DNA of 64,000 bases from CAIVPM01 sp964477265. Its GTDB lineage: Bacteria > Bacteroidota > Bacteroidia > Chitinophagales > Chitinophagaceae. Where the stretch lies: the NCBI GenBank assembly GCA_964477265.1, contig CAYZDJ010000014.1:1-64000 (forward strand). The letters run 5' to 3'. The number at the start of each line of letters is the position of its first letter. Position 1 is the stretch's first letter. The notes under the pieces are model-generated. The model was given only the letters and a program-made list of their open reading frames with translations, searched no databases and was not told the DNA's origin. The position numbers were made by a program, and so were the translations under genes. Positions 1 through 9,702 of the stretch are shown piece after piece.

Positions 1-145
<145 letters not shown>

Positions 146-273
146 TAAATGAGTTTGAACTGACTTTAACTTCAAAATTGAAATTAACGTTAGTTATTTA
201 ATTTTTTTGATGCTTGTAAATCTTACCATAAAATAATTTTAAAAACTAAATTATGTTGCTATTACTTTCAAAC

Positions 274-285
274 TTTCAAAGAACT
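274..285 (-). promoter_or_regulatory. boxA-like antitermination element in the rRNA leader
   Basis: On the minus strand the leader reads AGTTCTTTGAAA about 130 bases upstream of the 16S start. This resembles the boxA elements (GTTCTTTGA-type) found in Bacteroidota rRNA leaders, where NusB/NusE binding supports antitermination. The assignment rests on motif similarity and position only. Confidence 0.45.
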
Positions 286-414
286 TAAAATCATTAAAAC
301 TTACGTCCTGTATGATTTTTGAGATGATAAAGTATTCAAACTTTTATTCGATATTCATCTTTTTATTTTCAGAAAAAAGAACTTATTTTTGTACCGTTTT
401 TATTTTTCGGATTG

Positions 415-445
415 CAAAAGTAGAGCTTTTTTTTAAACTACCAAA
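415..445 (-). promoter_or_regulatory. rRNA promoter 1 (proximal)
   Basis: On the minus strand there is a -33 TTTG (442-445) and a -7 box TACTTTTG (415-422) separated by 19 bases. This fits the Bacteroidota sigma-A consensus TTTG - about 19 nt - TAnnTTTG exactly. It is the copy nearest to 16S and part of a roughly 115-bp unit that recurs upstream. Confidence 0.85.
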
Positions 446-531
446 TTTTTTATCATTTTTTTTGAAAAAATATTTTATTTCTATTTGGATAACTTTTTCT
501 TTTGAAGAGCGTGCTTTTTATAAGCGGATTG

Positions 532-563
532 CAAAAGTAGAGCTTTTTTTTTAAACTACCAAA
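532..563 (-). promoter_or_regulatory. rRNA promoter 2 (middle)
   Basis: On the minus strand a TTTG (560-563) and a TACTTTTG -7 box (532-539) are separated by 20 bases. The core and spacer are nearly identical to promoter 1, and the initially transcribed sequence (GCAATCCGCTTATAAAAAGC) is partly shared with the other units. Confidence 0.85.
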
Positions 564-650
564 TTTTTTATTATTTTTTTAAATATTTTTTATTTGATTT
601 GGTTTGTCTTTTTTCTTTTCTAAGAGCGTGCTTTTTTGAAAAGCGGAGTG

Positions 651-681
651 CAAAAGTGGGGGTATTTTTCATACTGCCAAA
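651..681 (-). promoter_or_regulatory. rRNA promoter 3 (distal, diverged)
   Basis: On the minus strand a TTTG (678-681) lies 19 bases from CACTTTTG (651-658). The -7 box differs from TAnnTTTG by its first base, and the spacer is diverged, so this copy is probably weaker. It still keeps the architecture of the two copies closer to 16S. Confidence 0.65.
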
Positions 682-803
682 TTTTTTTCAACAAAAAAAA
701 TGAAAAGAAATATTTGAATTGTCTGAAAGCCTTGATATCACTAACTTTTTTGCTTGTAAAAAAATTTCAACTTTTTTTTAAAAGACGCTTTTACAATAAG
801 AAT

Positions 804-1790
804 TTAATCCAAAACCTGCAGTTCAGTTATTAAATTAGCACACTTAAAATGTTTTTCAGGACATTCTTTCTTACCATGTAAACCACATGGACGGCAACTT
901 AATGGTTCTTTTAACTCTACAATGAAGTTGTTTGTGCTTAATGGACCAAATCCAAAGCTTGGTAAAGTGCTACAATATATTGCAGTAGTTACAGCATTTA
1001 CAGCACTTGCAAGGTGCATTGGTGCACTATCATTTACATAATTATTTTGAGCGTCGCGTATTAACGAAGTAGATTCAAGAAAAGTTAGCTTACCTGCAAG
1101 GTTTTGAATCTTTATATGATTTGTGTTAGAAATAATCTCCTGACACATTGAAATATCAGTAGGTGCCCCTAGTAAATAGACTTGTGTGTCCTTATTCATA
1201 GCATTTAATACCTCGACCCACTTATGTACGGGAAACTGTTTAGTGAACCAAACGCTTGCTGGTGCTATACATACATAATTTTCTACTTTATATTTTGCAA
1301 CAGAATCATCATCTTTTTTTGAAGGATATAATTTTGGTTTAGAGGCATGGCCAGAAGCAATACTTTCTATTAGCTTTTGATTTCTATCTATTTCATGCAA
1401 TGGACTTTCTTTGGTTCCAATGATGTGCTTAACCTTTACATCAAACATAAAGCTAAAAGGATTTTTATCGAATCCAATAGTTAGTTTAGCTTTTGAGAAT
1501 GCAGTAATGAAGCCAGTTGCAGCAAACCGCTGCACATTTATAATTACATCATATTTAGTTTGCCTTATTTGTTTTAAAAGAGAAAAAAGCGTTTTATACT
1601 TACCATTTTTTTTATCCCATACTATAACATCATTTAAAAAAGGATGATTTAGAAACAAACTTTCATTGCCTTTACGAACCATAAAATCTATAGCGGCAGC
1701 GGGATAAGTTGAATGTAGTTTTTCCAATATTCCTGTTGCCAAAATAACATCACCAATAAAAGCTGTTTGTATTACAAGTATTTTTTGCAT
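804..1790 (-). CDS. Glycosyltransferase family 9 (ADP-heptose:LPS heptosyltransferase-like)
   Basis: The 328-aa product begins QKILVIQTAFIGDVILATGI, the typical N-terminus of RfaF/WaaC-type GT9 enzymes that transfer heptose to the lipopolysaccharide inner core on the cytoplasmic face. The central QNLAGKLTFLESTSLIRDA and NDSAPMHLASAV segments match the family's nucleotide-sugar-binding half. A Cys-rich tail (CRPCGLHGKKECPEKHFKC) is common in Bacteroidota members. It lies 29 bases downstream of rpe on the same strand and may be co-transcribed with it. The exact acceptor sugar cannot be read from sequence. Confidence 0.88.
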   Translation of the reverse strand: MQKILVIQTAFIGDVILATGILEKLHSTYPAAAIDFMVRKGNESLFLNHPFLNDVIVWDKKNGKYKTLFSLLKQIRQTKYDVIINVQRFAATGFITAFSKAKLTIGFDKNPFSFMFDVKVKHIIGTKESPLHEIDRNQKLIESIASGHASKPKLYPSKKDDDSVAKYKVENYVCIAPASVWFTKQFPVHKWVEVLNAMNKDTQVYLLGAPTDISMCQEIISNTNHIKIQNLAGKLTFLESTSLIRDAQNNYVNDSAPMHLASAVNAVTTAIYCSTLPSFGFGPLSTNNFIVELKEPLSCRPCGLHGKKECPEKHFKCANLITELQVLD

Positions 1791-1819
1791 GGGCTAATAA
1801 ACAAAAAAAGTAAAGCCGG

Positions 1820-2464
1820 TTAGATAGATTTTAAGCTGGCTATAGTATCTATTAGATTTGGTGATTTAAAAACAGCATTGCCAGCAACAAGCACATCGGC
1901 ACCAGCGTTTACAATTGTTACAGCATTTTCAAGTGTAACTCCTCCATCTATCTCTATTAACACATTTAGATTACGCTGAATAATTCTGTCTTTGAGCTTT
2001 GAAATTTTATGAAGGGTATTATCAATAAACCTTTGCCCACCAAAACCAGGATTAACGCTCATTAAACACACCAAATCAATATCGGCGAGAACATCGTCGA
2101 GTAATGCAACTGAAGTGTGAGGATTTACAGCAACTCCAGCTTTCATTCCTAAATTTTTTATTTGCTGGATATTTCTATGTAAATGGTTGCAGGCTTCAAT
2201 GTGAACAGTTAAAATATCTGCACCTGCAGCCTTAAAATCTGCAGCATACTTTTCAGGCTCCACAATCATCAGATGTACATCTAAGGTTTTGCTTGTAGCT
2301 TTACGAATATGTTCTACTACAGGTAATCCAAAACTAATGTTAGGCACAAACCTGCCATCCATAATATCAAGGTGAAACCAGTCTGCCTGACTTTGGTTAA
2401 GCATATTGCAATCATCTTCTAACCTAAGAAAATTGCTTGAAAGTAGTGAAGGTGCAAGAAGCAT
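1820..2464 (-). CDS. rpe: Ribulose-phosphate 3-epimerase
   Basis: The 214-aa TIM-barrel enzyme interconverts ribulose-5-phosphate and xylulose-5-phosphate in the pentose phosphate pathway. Visible family signatures are LLAPSLLSSNF at the N-terminus, the metal/catalytic segment HLDIMDGRFVPNISFG, the LMSVNPGFGGQRF phosphate loop and IEIDGGV with the second catalytic Asp. Length is normal for the family. The ATG start directly precedes the conserved first strand. The following GT9 gene is 29 bases away. Confidence 0.97.
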   Translation of the reverse strand: MLLAPSLLSSNFLRLEDDCNMLNQSQADWFHLDIMDGRFVPNISFGLPVVEHIRKATSKTLDVHLMIVEPEKYAADFKAAGADILTVHIEACNHLHRNIQQIKNLGMKAGVAVNPHTSVALLDDVLADIDLVCLMSVNPGFGGQRFIDNTLHKISKLKDRIIQRNLNVLIEIDGGVTLENAVTIVNAGADVLVAGNAVFKSPNLIDTIASLKSI

Positions 2465-2538
2465 TATAGTGTAATTATGCCTGCAAATTACGTGATTTTA
2501 TTTGCAGATATAATTACATTTTTTGATTAGGAAATAGT

Positions 2539-4824
2539 TTAATTGGAGTTATATTGTAATAAGCCATTATTACTATCTACCCCAGTAACATAGCCCCTGC
2601 CATCGTATTGAACATTAACGCCATCAACACTAGCAATATTTGAACGAGAATTATATAAAACAGTTGAACTACCTACGTTTTTAAGAAATCCTTCAAAATC
2701 ATATTCAAACTTTATGTTTCCAATGCTATTTACTGAGCGATTATAATTATAAACAATTGGAACGCCTCCCACACTTTCTGGTTTGCCAAAATAATTTACT
2801 TTAGGTTTATTTGCTGCATCCTGGTCGCCATTAACCCTATACTCCTGCACTATACCATTTTGACCAACCAATACAGTCATTCCCTGATTATATACACCAA
2901 CACTATACTTGCCACGATTATTTACATAGAAAGTATATTTTAAAGGTTCGTTTGTTGCAGTAGCAGTATTAGCTGGATAATCACCAGAAGTTGGACCAGC
3001 TACCAGGCCTTTATATTTTGCAGGGTCATAATATTTTTGTGGATTATTGGCAGAGCTACCGGATGATGCATTTTGATTACAATTACAATTAGGTTTTTCC
3101 GGCTCTTTATAATAAACCTTGGTATAATCTGTATAAACAACTTTTTCCTGCTGTTTTACAGGTTGCTGAACAGGTTGTACCTGCCTTTGCTGCTGTGGTT
3201 GTGGCTGCTGATAAGTTTGTTGCTGTGCAGGCACATATACCACTCTTTGCTTTGCTTTAACAGGTTGCTGAGGCTGTTGTTCAGGAGGTGGTGTTTGATA
3301 CACATAAATTACTGTTGGTGCTGCTGGTTTTCTATATGTTCTTTTAGGAGTCCACTTTTTTTTATGAGCCCATTTTGTTGCAGGTTTTTGCACACAGCAA
3401 GGGCAATAGGTTCCATCTGTATGAATGCATGGATTAGCCTTTGCTACTGGCTTTGGCTGCACAGGTGCTTTTTGCTGAGGCTGATAAATAGCCAATTGCT
3501 TTCTTGGTAAAACAGGTTGTTGATTTTGTTCAGCAATTGGTGCAAGTTCAGGCACTGTATTATCAGTAGTTACAGTTGTAGTTTCTATTGGTGCAAGCGG
3601 TGGATTTATTTCCTGAACAGGTTCATTATCCTGCTCAATAGGTGCTAATGCAGGCATACCCATACCTCCTCCTGCCCCAGGTTTATATGCAGGTTCAGTA
3701 TCAGTCTTTTCATTTTGATTTGTTCCGTCAAGTTGAGCCTGCGTTAAAGGTTTAACAATATAGCTTGTTCCTGTTTTAGCGTTCAATGTAGTTCCTTTAG
3801 GAATACTAAATCCTTTTAGATTAGTTGTTTTAATTGGTGCCAGTTCTGGTACTGAATTATTAGTTCCAGCATTATTATAACCTTCAATAGGAGCCAATGC
3901 AGGCATTGCTGTTTGTGAGGTTGAAGATGTATTTTGCCCTTCAATTGATGCTAGTGCAGGCATAGAATACTGAGAAGTATTATTAGTTCTTTGCCCTTCA
4001 ATTGATGCTAAAGGTGGCATTGAATACTGAGGAACATTATTAGTCCTTTGCCCCTCGATTGATGCTAAAGGTGGCATTGAATAAGATTGCTGCACCGGTG
4101 CTTTTTGTACATTAACAGTTGACAATGGCGGCATAGCATTATTGTTACCAAAACTATTGTTGTCATTGAATTTGCTGGTGGTATATGCCCCACCAATTAC
4201 ATTGGTATTTGGTGCAGAATATGTTGTTGCAGGCAATGCTGTAAGTGGTGGCAGTGGCTGGTAATTATTGACAATATTATTTGATGCCTGATTAACTGTA
4301 TTTGCAGTACTGTTTGCAGTGGTTGTTAAAGATGTTAATGGCGGCAAATTTTGATTGACGATAGGGTTATTTAACTGTTGATTATTTGCTGATGCATTAC
4401 CTGTTAATGGCGGCAAAGAAAAATTAGCATTTAAAGGTGTTGTATTTGTTGATGGTTGAATGCCATTTAAAGGAGCATCAATTAAAGAGGGATAATTGTT
4501 ATCTGTTAATCCTCCAGTATTTGGCAATGGTGTGTCTGTGCTTTGCACAGTTGTTCCAGTTGCTTTTTTTGCATTATAGTTTGGTAAAATAACAATAGAA
4601 CCTTTAGGCGTTGAATAAGTGCCTTTAGGCAAAAGCTTACCAGACTCATTAGTAATTTTTTTAGAAATAGGCTGCGTGCCTGAATTATCTGCTGATTGTG
4701 GGGCAGGTTGTGTAGCTGTGCCTTTATTGTCTGTTATAATAACACCACTAAATGTTACCTTAGTTTGAGCAATGGCTAATTGAGCTATTGCTATAGTTGC
4801 TAAAAATAAAAAAGTACGTTTCAT
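2539..4824 (-). CDS. Secreted low-complexity repeat protein with C-terminal YD-like domain
   Basis: This 761-aa protein has a clear signal peptide (KRTFLFLATIAIAQLAIAQ). Residues about 100-440 are Asn/Thr/Pro-rich with a recurring MPPLASIEGQ / MPALAPIEG motif; two copies of YSMPPLASIEGQRTNN are almost identical. A Gln/Pro-rich segment with basic patches and a CIHTDGTYCPCC Cys cluster follows. The last ~130 residues form an ordered domain with repeated YNxxxSVGVY, VQYDGRGYVTGVDS-type strands, recalling YD/RHS-like beta repeats. No enzyme motif is seen. It is probably a cell-surface or periplasmic structural protein; function is unknown. Confidence 0.8.
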   Translation of the reverse strand: MKRTFLFLATIAIAQLAIAQTKVTFSGVIITDNKGTATQPAPQSADNSGTQPISKKITNESGKLLPKGTYSTPKGSIVILPNYNAKKATGTTVQSTDTPLPNTGGLTDNNYPSLIDAPLNGIQPSTNTTPLNANFSLPPLTGNASANNQQLNNPIVNQNLPPLTSLTTTANSTANTVNQASNNIVNNYQPLPPLTALPATTYSAPNTNVIGGAYTTSKFNDNNSFGNNNAMPPLSTVNVQKAPVQQSYSMPPLASIEGQRTNNVPQYSMPPLASIEGQRTNNTSQYSMPALASIEGQNTSSTSQTAMPALAPIEGYNNAGTNNSVPELAPIKTTNLKGFSIPKGTTLNAKTGTSYIVKPLTQAQLDGTNQNEKTDTEPAYKPGAGGGMGMPALAPIEQDNEPVQEINPPLAPIETTTVTTDNTVPELAPIAEQNQQPVLPRKQLAIYQPQQKAPVQPKPVAKANPCIHTDGTYCPCCVQKPATKWAHKKKWTPKRTYRKPAAPTVIYVYQTPPPEQQPQQPVKAKQRVVYVPAQQQTYQQPQPQQQRQVQPVQQPVKQQEKVVYTDYTKVYYKEPEKPNCNCNQNASSGSSANNPQKYYDPAKYKGLVAGPTSGDYPANTATATNEPLKYTFYVNNRGKYSVGVYNQGMTVLVGQNGIVQEYRVNGDQDAANKPKVNYFGKPESVGGVPIVYNYNRSVNSIGNIKFEYDFEGFLKNVGSSTVLYNSRSNIASVDGVNVQYDGRGYVTGVDSNNGLLQYNSN

Positions 4825-5047
4825 AATTGTAATTTTTAAACAGTATATACCTACACCAATACATTACAACGAGAAAATCATACACTTTGTTTTGCAATGG
4901 GGAAAGTTTTATGAAATATTTTAGAGTTAATAACAATAATGATACTACAATTATGGGTAGAGAGGAGAAATATTTTATTTTAAAGAAGACTCAAGTGAAC
5001 AGCAAACACACTGTTGCCCTATCAATTATTAGGCATTGGTTTTATTT

Positions 5048-6337
5048 CTAATCTAAGCCATATTCAATTGGCAAATCATTCAAATCAAAATGTCTTAAAT
5101 TTTCAATATCCTTTTGCCTGATTTTATACTTTTTATAATGCCCACACCAATACTTTTTACGAAATGGTATAAACATAAAATAAGATATACTGTCCTCACC
5201 TACCTCCAATGTTTTTATTTTTTTCCAGCCGTGAGTAAATACATCAACTGGTATATTTTTTAAACTGATTGTATCACCATTGCTTACAATATTTAGTGTA
5301 TGAAAACACATATGAGTGTAAATATCTGTTATCTTCTTACTGTTTACTGGCTTTACTTCTACCACAGAATCGAAATAGGAAGTATGACTTCTTACATAAT
5401 AGGAATAAGACAATATTGAAATGTTGTTTTTGGCAACAAGTTTAACAGGATGAAAGCATCTACTATCTGTACCACAATTTATTGTACCAGGGCAATGTAT
5501 TTCAGCTTTATAGTATGCCGAGTCTCCAATTTTAGTTTTACTAAATATTAAATTAGACTTACCATTTTTATCATTCTTTTTTTGTGAATACTTGGCTCCC
5601 ACTTTTAGCCCCACAGCATCGTATTGAGGAATATAAAGTTTTATAGGTCTTTTAAAACAACTATCAAAACAAGCAACTACCCAAAATTTGTAATGTGGTT
5701 CATAGCTTATTACTTTTTTATAGTTTTTAAAACCAATATGTTTTTTTAACCAGTTTTCTTTGATGCGATATTTATATGAAACCTCTTTTTTGACTACTAG
5801 GCATTCCTTATTTTTTTCATAATCGCTTTTTGCTAAAGTTACTATATAGCTATTCTGCAATGTAACTGTAGTATCTCCATCATCATTTGGTGAGATTATT
5901 GTTCCCCTTGCTTCAATTGTTTTCACTGCTGGTTTTTGTTGAAAAAATACAAATAACTCGACACGCCTGTTTTTTGCCTTTTGTAATGGAGTTGTATTTT
6001 CTACAAGAGGTTGCTCCTCTCCTAATGCCTGCACTTTTATAGATGCTTCCTCTATTCCTTTATCTATCAAATATCCTTTAGTGGCAAGGCTTCGTTTCAT
6101 TGATAGTTGTTGATTATAACTACTGTCTGCATCACTATCTGTATAACCATTGATGTAAATTATGTAATTTGTTTTTCCTTTTAGTGTATCACAAATCAGA
6201 GATAGAATTTGCTTGTTCTTGCCATTTATTTCAAACTTATTCCTATCGAAACGTATCTGATAAACAAAACTGGTTTGTTGTGCTAAAATTATTAATGGCA
6301 TTATAAACAGAAAAAGTATAACCAGTTTTTTAGTCAT
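5048..6337 (-). CDS. OmpA-domain outer-membrane/periplasmic protein
   Basis: The 429-aa product has a signal peptide and then, unusually, an N-terminal rather than C-terminal OmpA-like peptidoglycan-binding domain (residues about 28-132). Its marks are FDRNKFEINGKN, INGYTDSDADSSYNQQLS with the TD-x-x-S-x-x-YN-x-x-LS core, and AKNRRVELFVFF at the end. The following ~300 residues are Lys/Tyr/Asp-rich beta-type sequence with a few Cys and no family I recognise. It could anchor a partner to peptidoglycan. It is isolated from its neighbours by more than 200 bases on each side. Confidence 0.82.
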   Translation of the reverse strand: MTKKLVILFLFIMPLIILAQQTSFVYQIRFDRNKFEINGKNKQILSLICDTLKGKTNYIIYINGYTDSDADSSYNQQLSMKRSLATKGYLIDKGIEEASIKVQALGEEQPLVENTTPLQKAKNRRVELFVFFQQKPAVKTIEARGTIISPNDDGDTTVTLQNSYIVTLAKSDYEKNKECLVVKKEVSYKYRIKENWLKKHIGFKNYKKVISYEPHYKFWVVACFDSCFKRPIKLYIPQYDAVGLKVGAKYSQKKNDKNGKSNLIFSKTKIGDSAYYKAEIHCPGTINCGTDSRCFHPVKLVAKNNISILSYSYYVRSHTSYFDSVVEVKPVNSKKITDIYTHMCFHTLNIVSNGDTISLKNIPVDVFTHGWKKIKTLEVGEDSISYFMFIPFRKKYWCGHYKKYKIRQKDIENLRHFDLNDLPIEYGLD

Positions 6338-6478
6338 AGATTGTAGATATTCTATTAATTGAGGTAAAATGATTAATAAGGTTTTGGCAATGTTTTTAAT
6401 ACAACGCCTGAACTTGAGTCAAATATAACGATGTGATTGATAAAATGTGGACACGATAAAACATTTGTTTGATGGTCA

Positions 6479-6640
6479 TACTATCGCTCACAGATAGCTC
6501 AGATAACACAGATTTTTTTGCAATTCCATTGCAAAGATTTTTAGCCCTCGCAGAACACGTTAAGAAAACTATCTGTGATATCCGTGCTATCTGTAAGAAA
6601 TATAAAGAATTCATACTATCCCTGCTATCTGCAAGAGATT
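6479..6640. repeat. Dispersed imperfect palindrome, 'CACAGATAACACAGAT' type
   Basis: The left arm (6487-6512) carries CACAGATAGCTCAGATAACA and the right arm (6567-6600) carries ATCTGTGATATCCGTG and CTATCTGTAAG. A further degenerate ATCTGC copy is at 6626-6635. This is the main content of the 395-base gap between the OmpA-domain gene and the barrel gene; I see no gene here. Confidence 0.7.
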
Positions 6641-6732
6641 AAACAATCCTTTCTGCAATAAGTCTTATCCTTTCATAAATTAATCTGTAACTAATTCATA
6701 AATGCGAATATTTTCGTAAGCAATTTATAAAT

Positions 6733-9573
6733 ATGAAATACCTTTTAAGTTCTCTTCTTATTATTTTACTATCATTTACAGCACAAGCACAAAATGCCAG
6801 CATTAATGGTAAACTGTTAGACACAACTACCAAACAAAGCATGGAAAATGCAAGCATTAGCCTGCTTGATAGTAAAGACAGCACAGTTGAGCAGTTTACC
6901 ATAGCCAAAGCCAATGGTTTTTTTGAGTTTAAAAATGTGTCAATCGGTCAATATATTTTACAAGTAAGTTTTCAAAGTTTTGCTACTATAAATAAAAAAA
7001 TAAATGTTACCAAAGATGAGCCTTATATACAATTGGGTAATATTTACCTACAACCCAAAGGCAAAGAATTAGATGGTGTAACAGTAACCAATAGTGCCAT
7101 TGCCATTAAAAAAGATACTGTAGAATATAATGCAGGAAGTTTTAAAACAAAACCAAATTCTACTGCCGAAGATTTGTTGAAAAAAATGCCTGGTGTACAG
7201 GTAGATAAAGATGGAAATGTAAAAGCACAAGGTGAAGATGTGCAACGAATATTGGTTGATGGAAAACGTTTTTTTGGCGATGATCCTAAAATGGCAACTA
7301 AAAATTTACCAAGCGATGTAATAGATAAAATTCAAGTATTTGATGCAGCAAGCGACCAAAGTGCTTTTACTGGTTTTGATGATGGCAACAGAACAAAAAC
7401 TATAAATATTGTTACTAAAAAAGATAAACGCAAAGGTATATTTGGTAAGGGTTCTGTGGGTTTAGGTACAGATGGAAACACTACACTTAACGATAATAAT
7501 TTACGCCTAAGCCATTTTAATAATGGCAAGCAATTGACTATTACAGCACAAAGCAATAATGTAAATAAACAAAATTTTAGTGTGCAGGATATTCTAGGTA
7601 CACTAGGTAGTGGTGGTGGTTTTGGTGGAGGAAGAAATATGAGTGGTATGGCAAATATGGTGCAAAGCGTTATAGGCAGTGGTAGTGGCAATGGCATTGT
7701 AAACACTTGGGGCACTGGTTTAAATTATAGCAGCAGCTTAGGTAAATTTGCTAAAGATGAATTGAATGGTAGTGGCTTTTATAATAACCAACAAACCAAT
7801 AAAAGCACAACAAGTCTTACGCAGAACTTAGTGTCGTCAAACCCTGATTCGTCGAACTATACCAACCAAACACAAAACAGTTTTACACATAATAGAAATG
7901 CAAGATTTAATTTTAATATAGAAAAAACATTAGATAGTATGGGTACAAATTCTATTATTTTTAGACCCAATATTAGCACCCAAAATACTTACAGAAACTC
8001 AAACACTATAAGCAATTCTACCAAGGCAAAAACCATTGGCTTAAACAATAGCAATGCAGCTACAAGCAGCCAAAACACTGGGTATAATGCCAATATTGAT
8101 TTTACTTTCAGACATCGTTTTAAAACAAAAGGAAGAACAATGAGCCTTAATTTAACAATGGGTAGAAACGATAATGATGGTGATGGAAATAATTATTCTG
8201 CTGTAAATAATTTGCTTAATAACACTACATTATTAACTAATCAGCATTATAATAGTTTTAGCTCTACAAAAAATTATGGTACAACTTTAAGTTATACCGA
8301 ACCTATTGCCAAAAATTCGCAAATAGAAGTTGCCTATAATCACAACTATTCTCAAACTGAAAGTGATAAAGAAACTATGGCTTATGATAGTGCAAATGCA
8401 GGCTACACAACACTTGTAAGCAACTTAACCAATAGCTTTAGAAACACTTATAAGAGCGATAGAGGAACATTAAGCTACAGATATAGTAAAGATAAAATTA
8501 CATTTAGTGTAGGCAATGGAGTACAATGGGGAAATTTAAATAGCGTTAATAAAACCAAAGGAAATATTATTGAACAAAACTATGTTAATGTGTTTCCTAC
8601 TGCACAGTTTACTTATAGTGTAAATAAAACAAAAAATTTACGTTTTAATTATAGTGGTAGAACAGCTCAACCTTCTGTAAGCCAATTGCAGCCTGTGCTT
8701 GATAATAGTGACCCATTGAATATTAAATTGGGAAATGCAAATTTGCAACAAAAATTTACACACAGTTTTAGATTGTTCTATAACTCGTTCGACATCTTTA
8801 CTCAAAAAATATTTTTTGCAACTATTAATGCTACTACTGTAAGCAACGATATTCAAAATGCAATTACTGTTGCTAACAATGGTGGGCAAATTACACAACC
8901 TGTAAACCTTAATGGAACATACAATATTATTGGTTTTGTTAATTATGGTTTTCCTTTACGCAAACCAAAAAGTAATTTAAATTTAGGATTAAATTTCACA
9001 AGAAGCCAAAGCCAGAGTTTATTGAATAACGAAAGCAATTATAGTCGTAATACAACTTTGGGCAATAGCATTATATGGACTACAAACCTTAAAGAAAAAT
9101 GGGATGTAAACTTTACCAGCAATACTACTTTTAACTTTGCTCGTTACTCGTTACAACCAAGTCAGGATGCAGATTATTTCTCTCAATATGTTTCTACCGA
9201 AATAACTTATTACACAAAGAGTGGCTGGCAGTTTGCAACAGATTTTGACTACACTTACAATGGTGGTAGAAGCAGTGGCTACAATACCTCTATACCATTG
9301 TGGAATGCAAGTATCACAAAGTCTGTTTTAAAAGATAAGAATGCAGAAATTAAATTATATGTGTTTGATATGCTGCATCAAAATCAGGCTATAACAAGAG
9401 ATGTAACAAGCAGCTATATAAAAGATGCAACTACTAATGTGTTAAGAAATTATTTTATGCTAAGCTTTAGTTACAACCTACGCAAGTTTAAAGGACAACA
9501 AAACAATGGAATGCCACAAGGAATGCCTAATATGAACAGAATGTTTAGAAGAGAAGGTGGTGGTGGTTTTTAG
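6733..9573 (+). CDS. Outer-membrane beta-barrel protein with carboxypeptidase-regulatory N-domain (TonB-receptor-like)
   Basis: The 946-aa protein has a signal peptide ending ...FTAQAQ. Residues ~20-115 form a CarboxypepD_reg-like domain (INGKLLDTTTKQSMENASIS). A plug-like segment follows (EDLLKKMPGVQVDKDGNVKAQGEDVQRILVDG in pieces, residues ~140-185). The remainder is a long series of Asn/Ser/Tyr-rich amphipathic strands of a barrel, with a Gly-rich stretch near 290-315. This matches the outer-membrane beta-barrel family related to TonB receptors and often called OMP_b-brl_3. No TonB box or specific substrate can be assigned. There is no SusD partner next to it. Confidence 0.9.
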   Translation: MKYLLSSLLIILLSFTAQAQNASINGKLLDTTTKQSMENASISLLDSKDSTVEQFTIAKANGFFEFKNVSIGQYILQVSFQSFATINKKINVTKDEPYIQLGNIYLQPKGKELDGVTVTNSAIAIKKDTVEYNAGSFKTKPNSTAEDLLKKMPGVQVDKDGNVKAQGEDVQRILVDGKRFFGDDPKMATKNLPSDVIDKIQVFDAASDQSAFTGFDDGNRTKTINIVTKKDKRKGIFGKGSVGLGTDGNTTLNDNNLRLSHFNNGKQLTITAQSNNVNKQNFSVQDILGTLGSGGGFGGGRNMSGMANMVQSVIGSGSGNGIVNTWGTGLNYSSSLGKFAKDELNGSGFYNNQQTNKSTTSLTQNLVSSNPDSSNYTNQTQNSFTHNRNARFNFNIEKTLDSMGTNSIIFRPNISTQNTYRNSNTISNSTKAKTIGLNNSNAATSSQNTGYNANIDFTFRHRFKTKGRTMSLNLTMGRNDNDGDGNNYSAVNNLLNNTTLLTNQHYNSFSSTKNYGTTLSYTEPIAKNSQIEVAYNHNYSQTESDKETMAYDSANAGYTTLVSNLTNSFRNTYKSDRGTLSYRYSKDKITFSVGNGVQWGNLNSVNKTKGNIIEQNYVNVFPTAQFTYSVNKTKNLRFNYSGRTAQPSVSQLQPVLDNSDPLNIKLGNANLQQKFTHSFRLFYNSFDIFTQKIFFATINATTVSNDIQNAITVANNGGQITQPVNLNGTYNIIGFVNYGFPLRKPKSNLNLGLNFTRSQSQSLLNNESNYSRNTTLGNSIIWTTNLKEKWDVNFTSNTTFNFARYSLQPSQDADYFSQYVSTEITYYTKSGWQFATDFDYTYNGGRSSGYNTSIPLWNASITKSVLKDKNAEIKLYVFDMLHQNQAITRDVTSSYIKDATTNVLRNYFMLSFSYNLRKFKGQQNNGMPQGMPNMNRMFRREGGGGF

Positions 9574-9702
9574 TTAATCGAAAGTGTATTCGCAAGTTAT
9601 TGTTCGTAAGTTTTTTGGTAGTTTTTATTCAAACCCATTTACTAACAATAAACTTACGTTAAAGACTCTCGACCAACTTGCGATAATGAAACAGACGATA
9701 GA

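Larger units (their letters stand above)
407..690. repeat. Three tandem ~115-bp units of the rRNA promoter region
   Basis: Three head-to-tail units start near 407, 522 and 638. Each holds GCGGA(T/G)TGCAAAAGT followed by a T-rich spacer and CTACCAAATTTTTT or a close variant. Units 1 and 2 are almost identical across the core; unit 3 is diverged. The rest of 146-803 is AT-rich leader or spacer in which I see no gene; short plus-strand open frames there are low-complexity Phe/Lys/Leu-rich products of poly-T and poly-A DNA. Confidence 0.8.

Noticed and set aside
312..833. Plus-strand open frames in the rRNA promoter region (312-554, 636-833).
   Set aside because: They are Phe/Lys/Leu-rich products of poly-T and poly-A DNA and overlap the tandem promoters; no start context or family similarity.
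3073..3510. 145-aa plus-strand ORF opposite the repeat protein.
   Set aside because: A Leu-rich shadow of the Gln/Pro-rich coding region on the minus strand.
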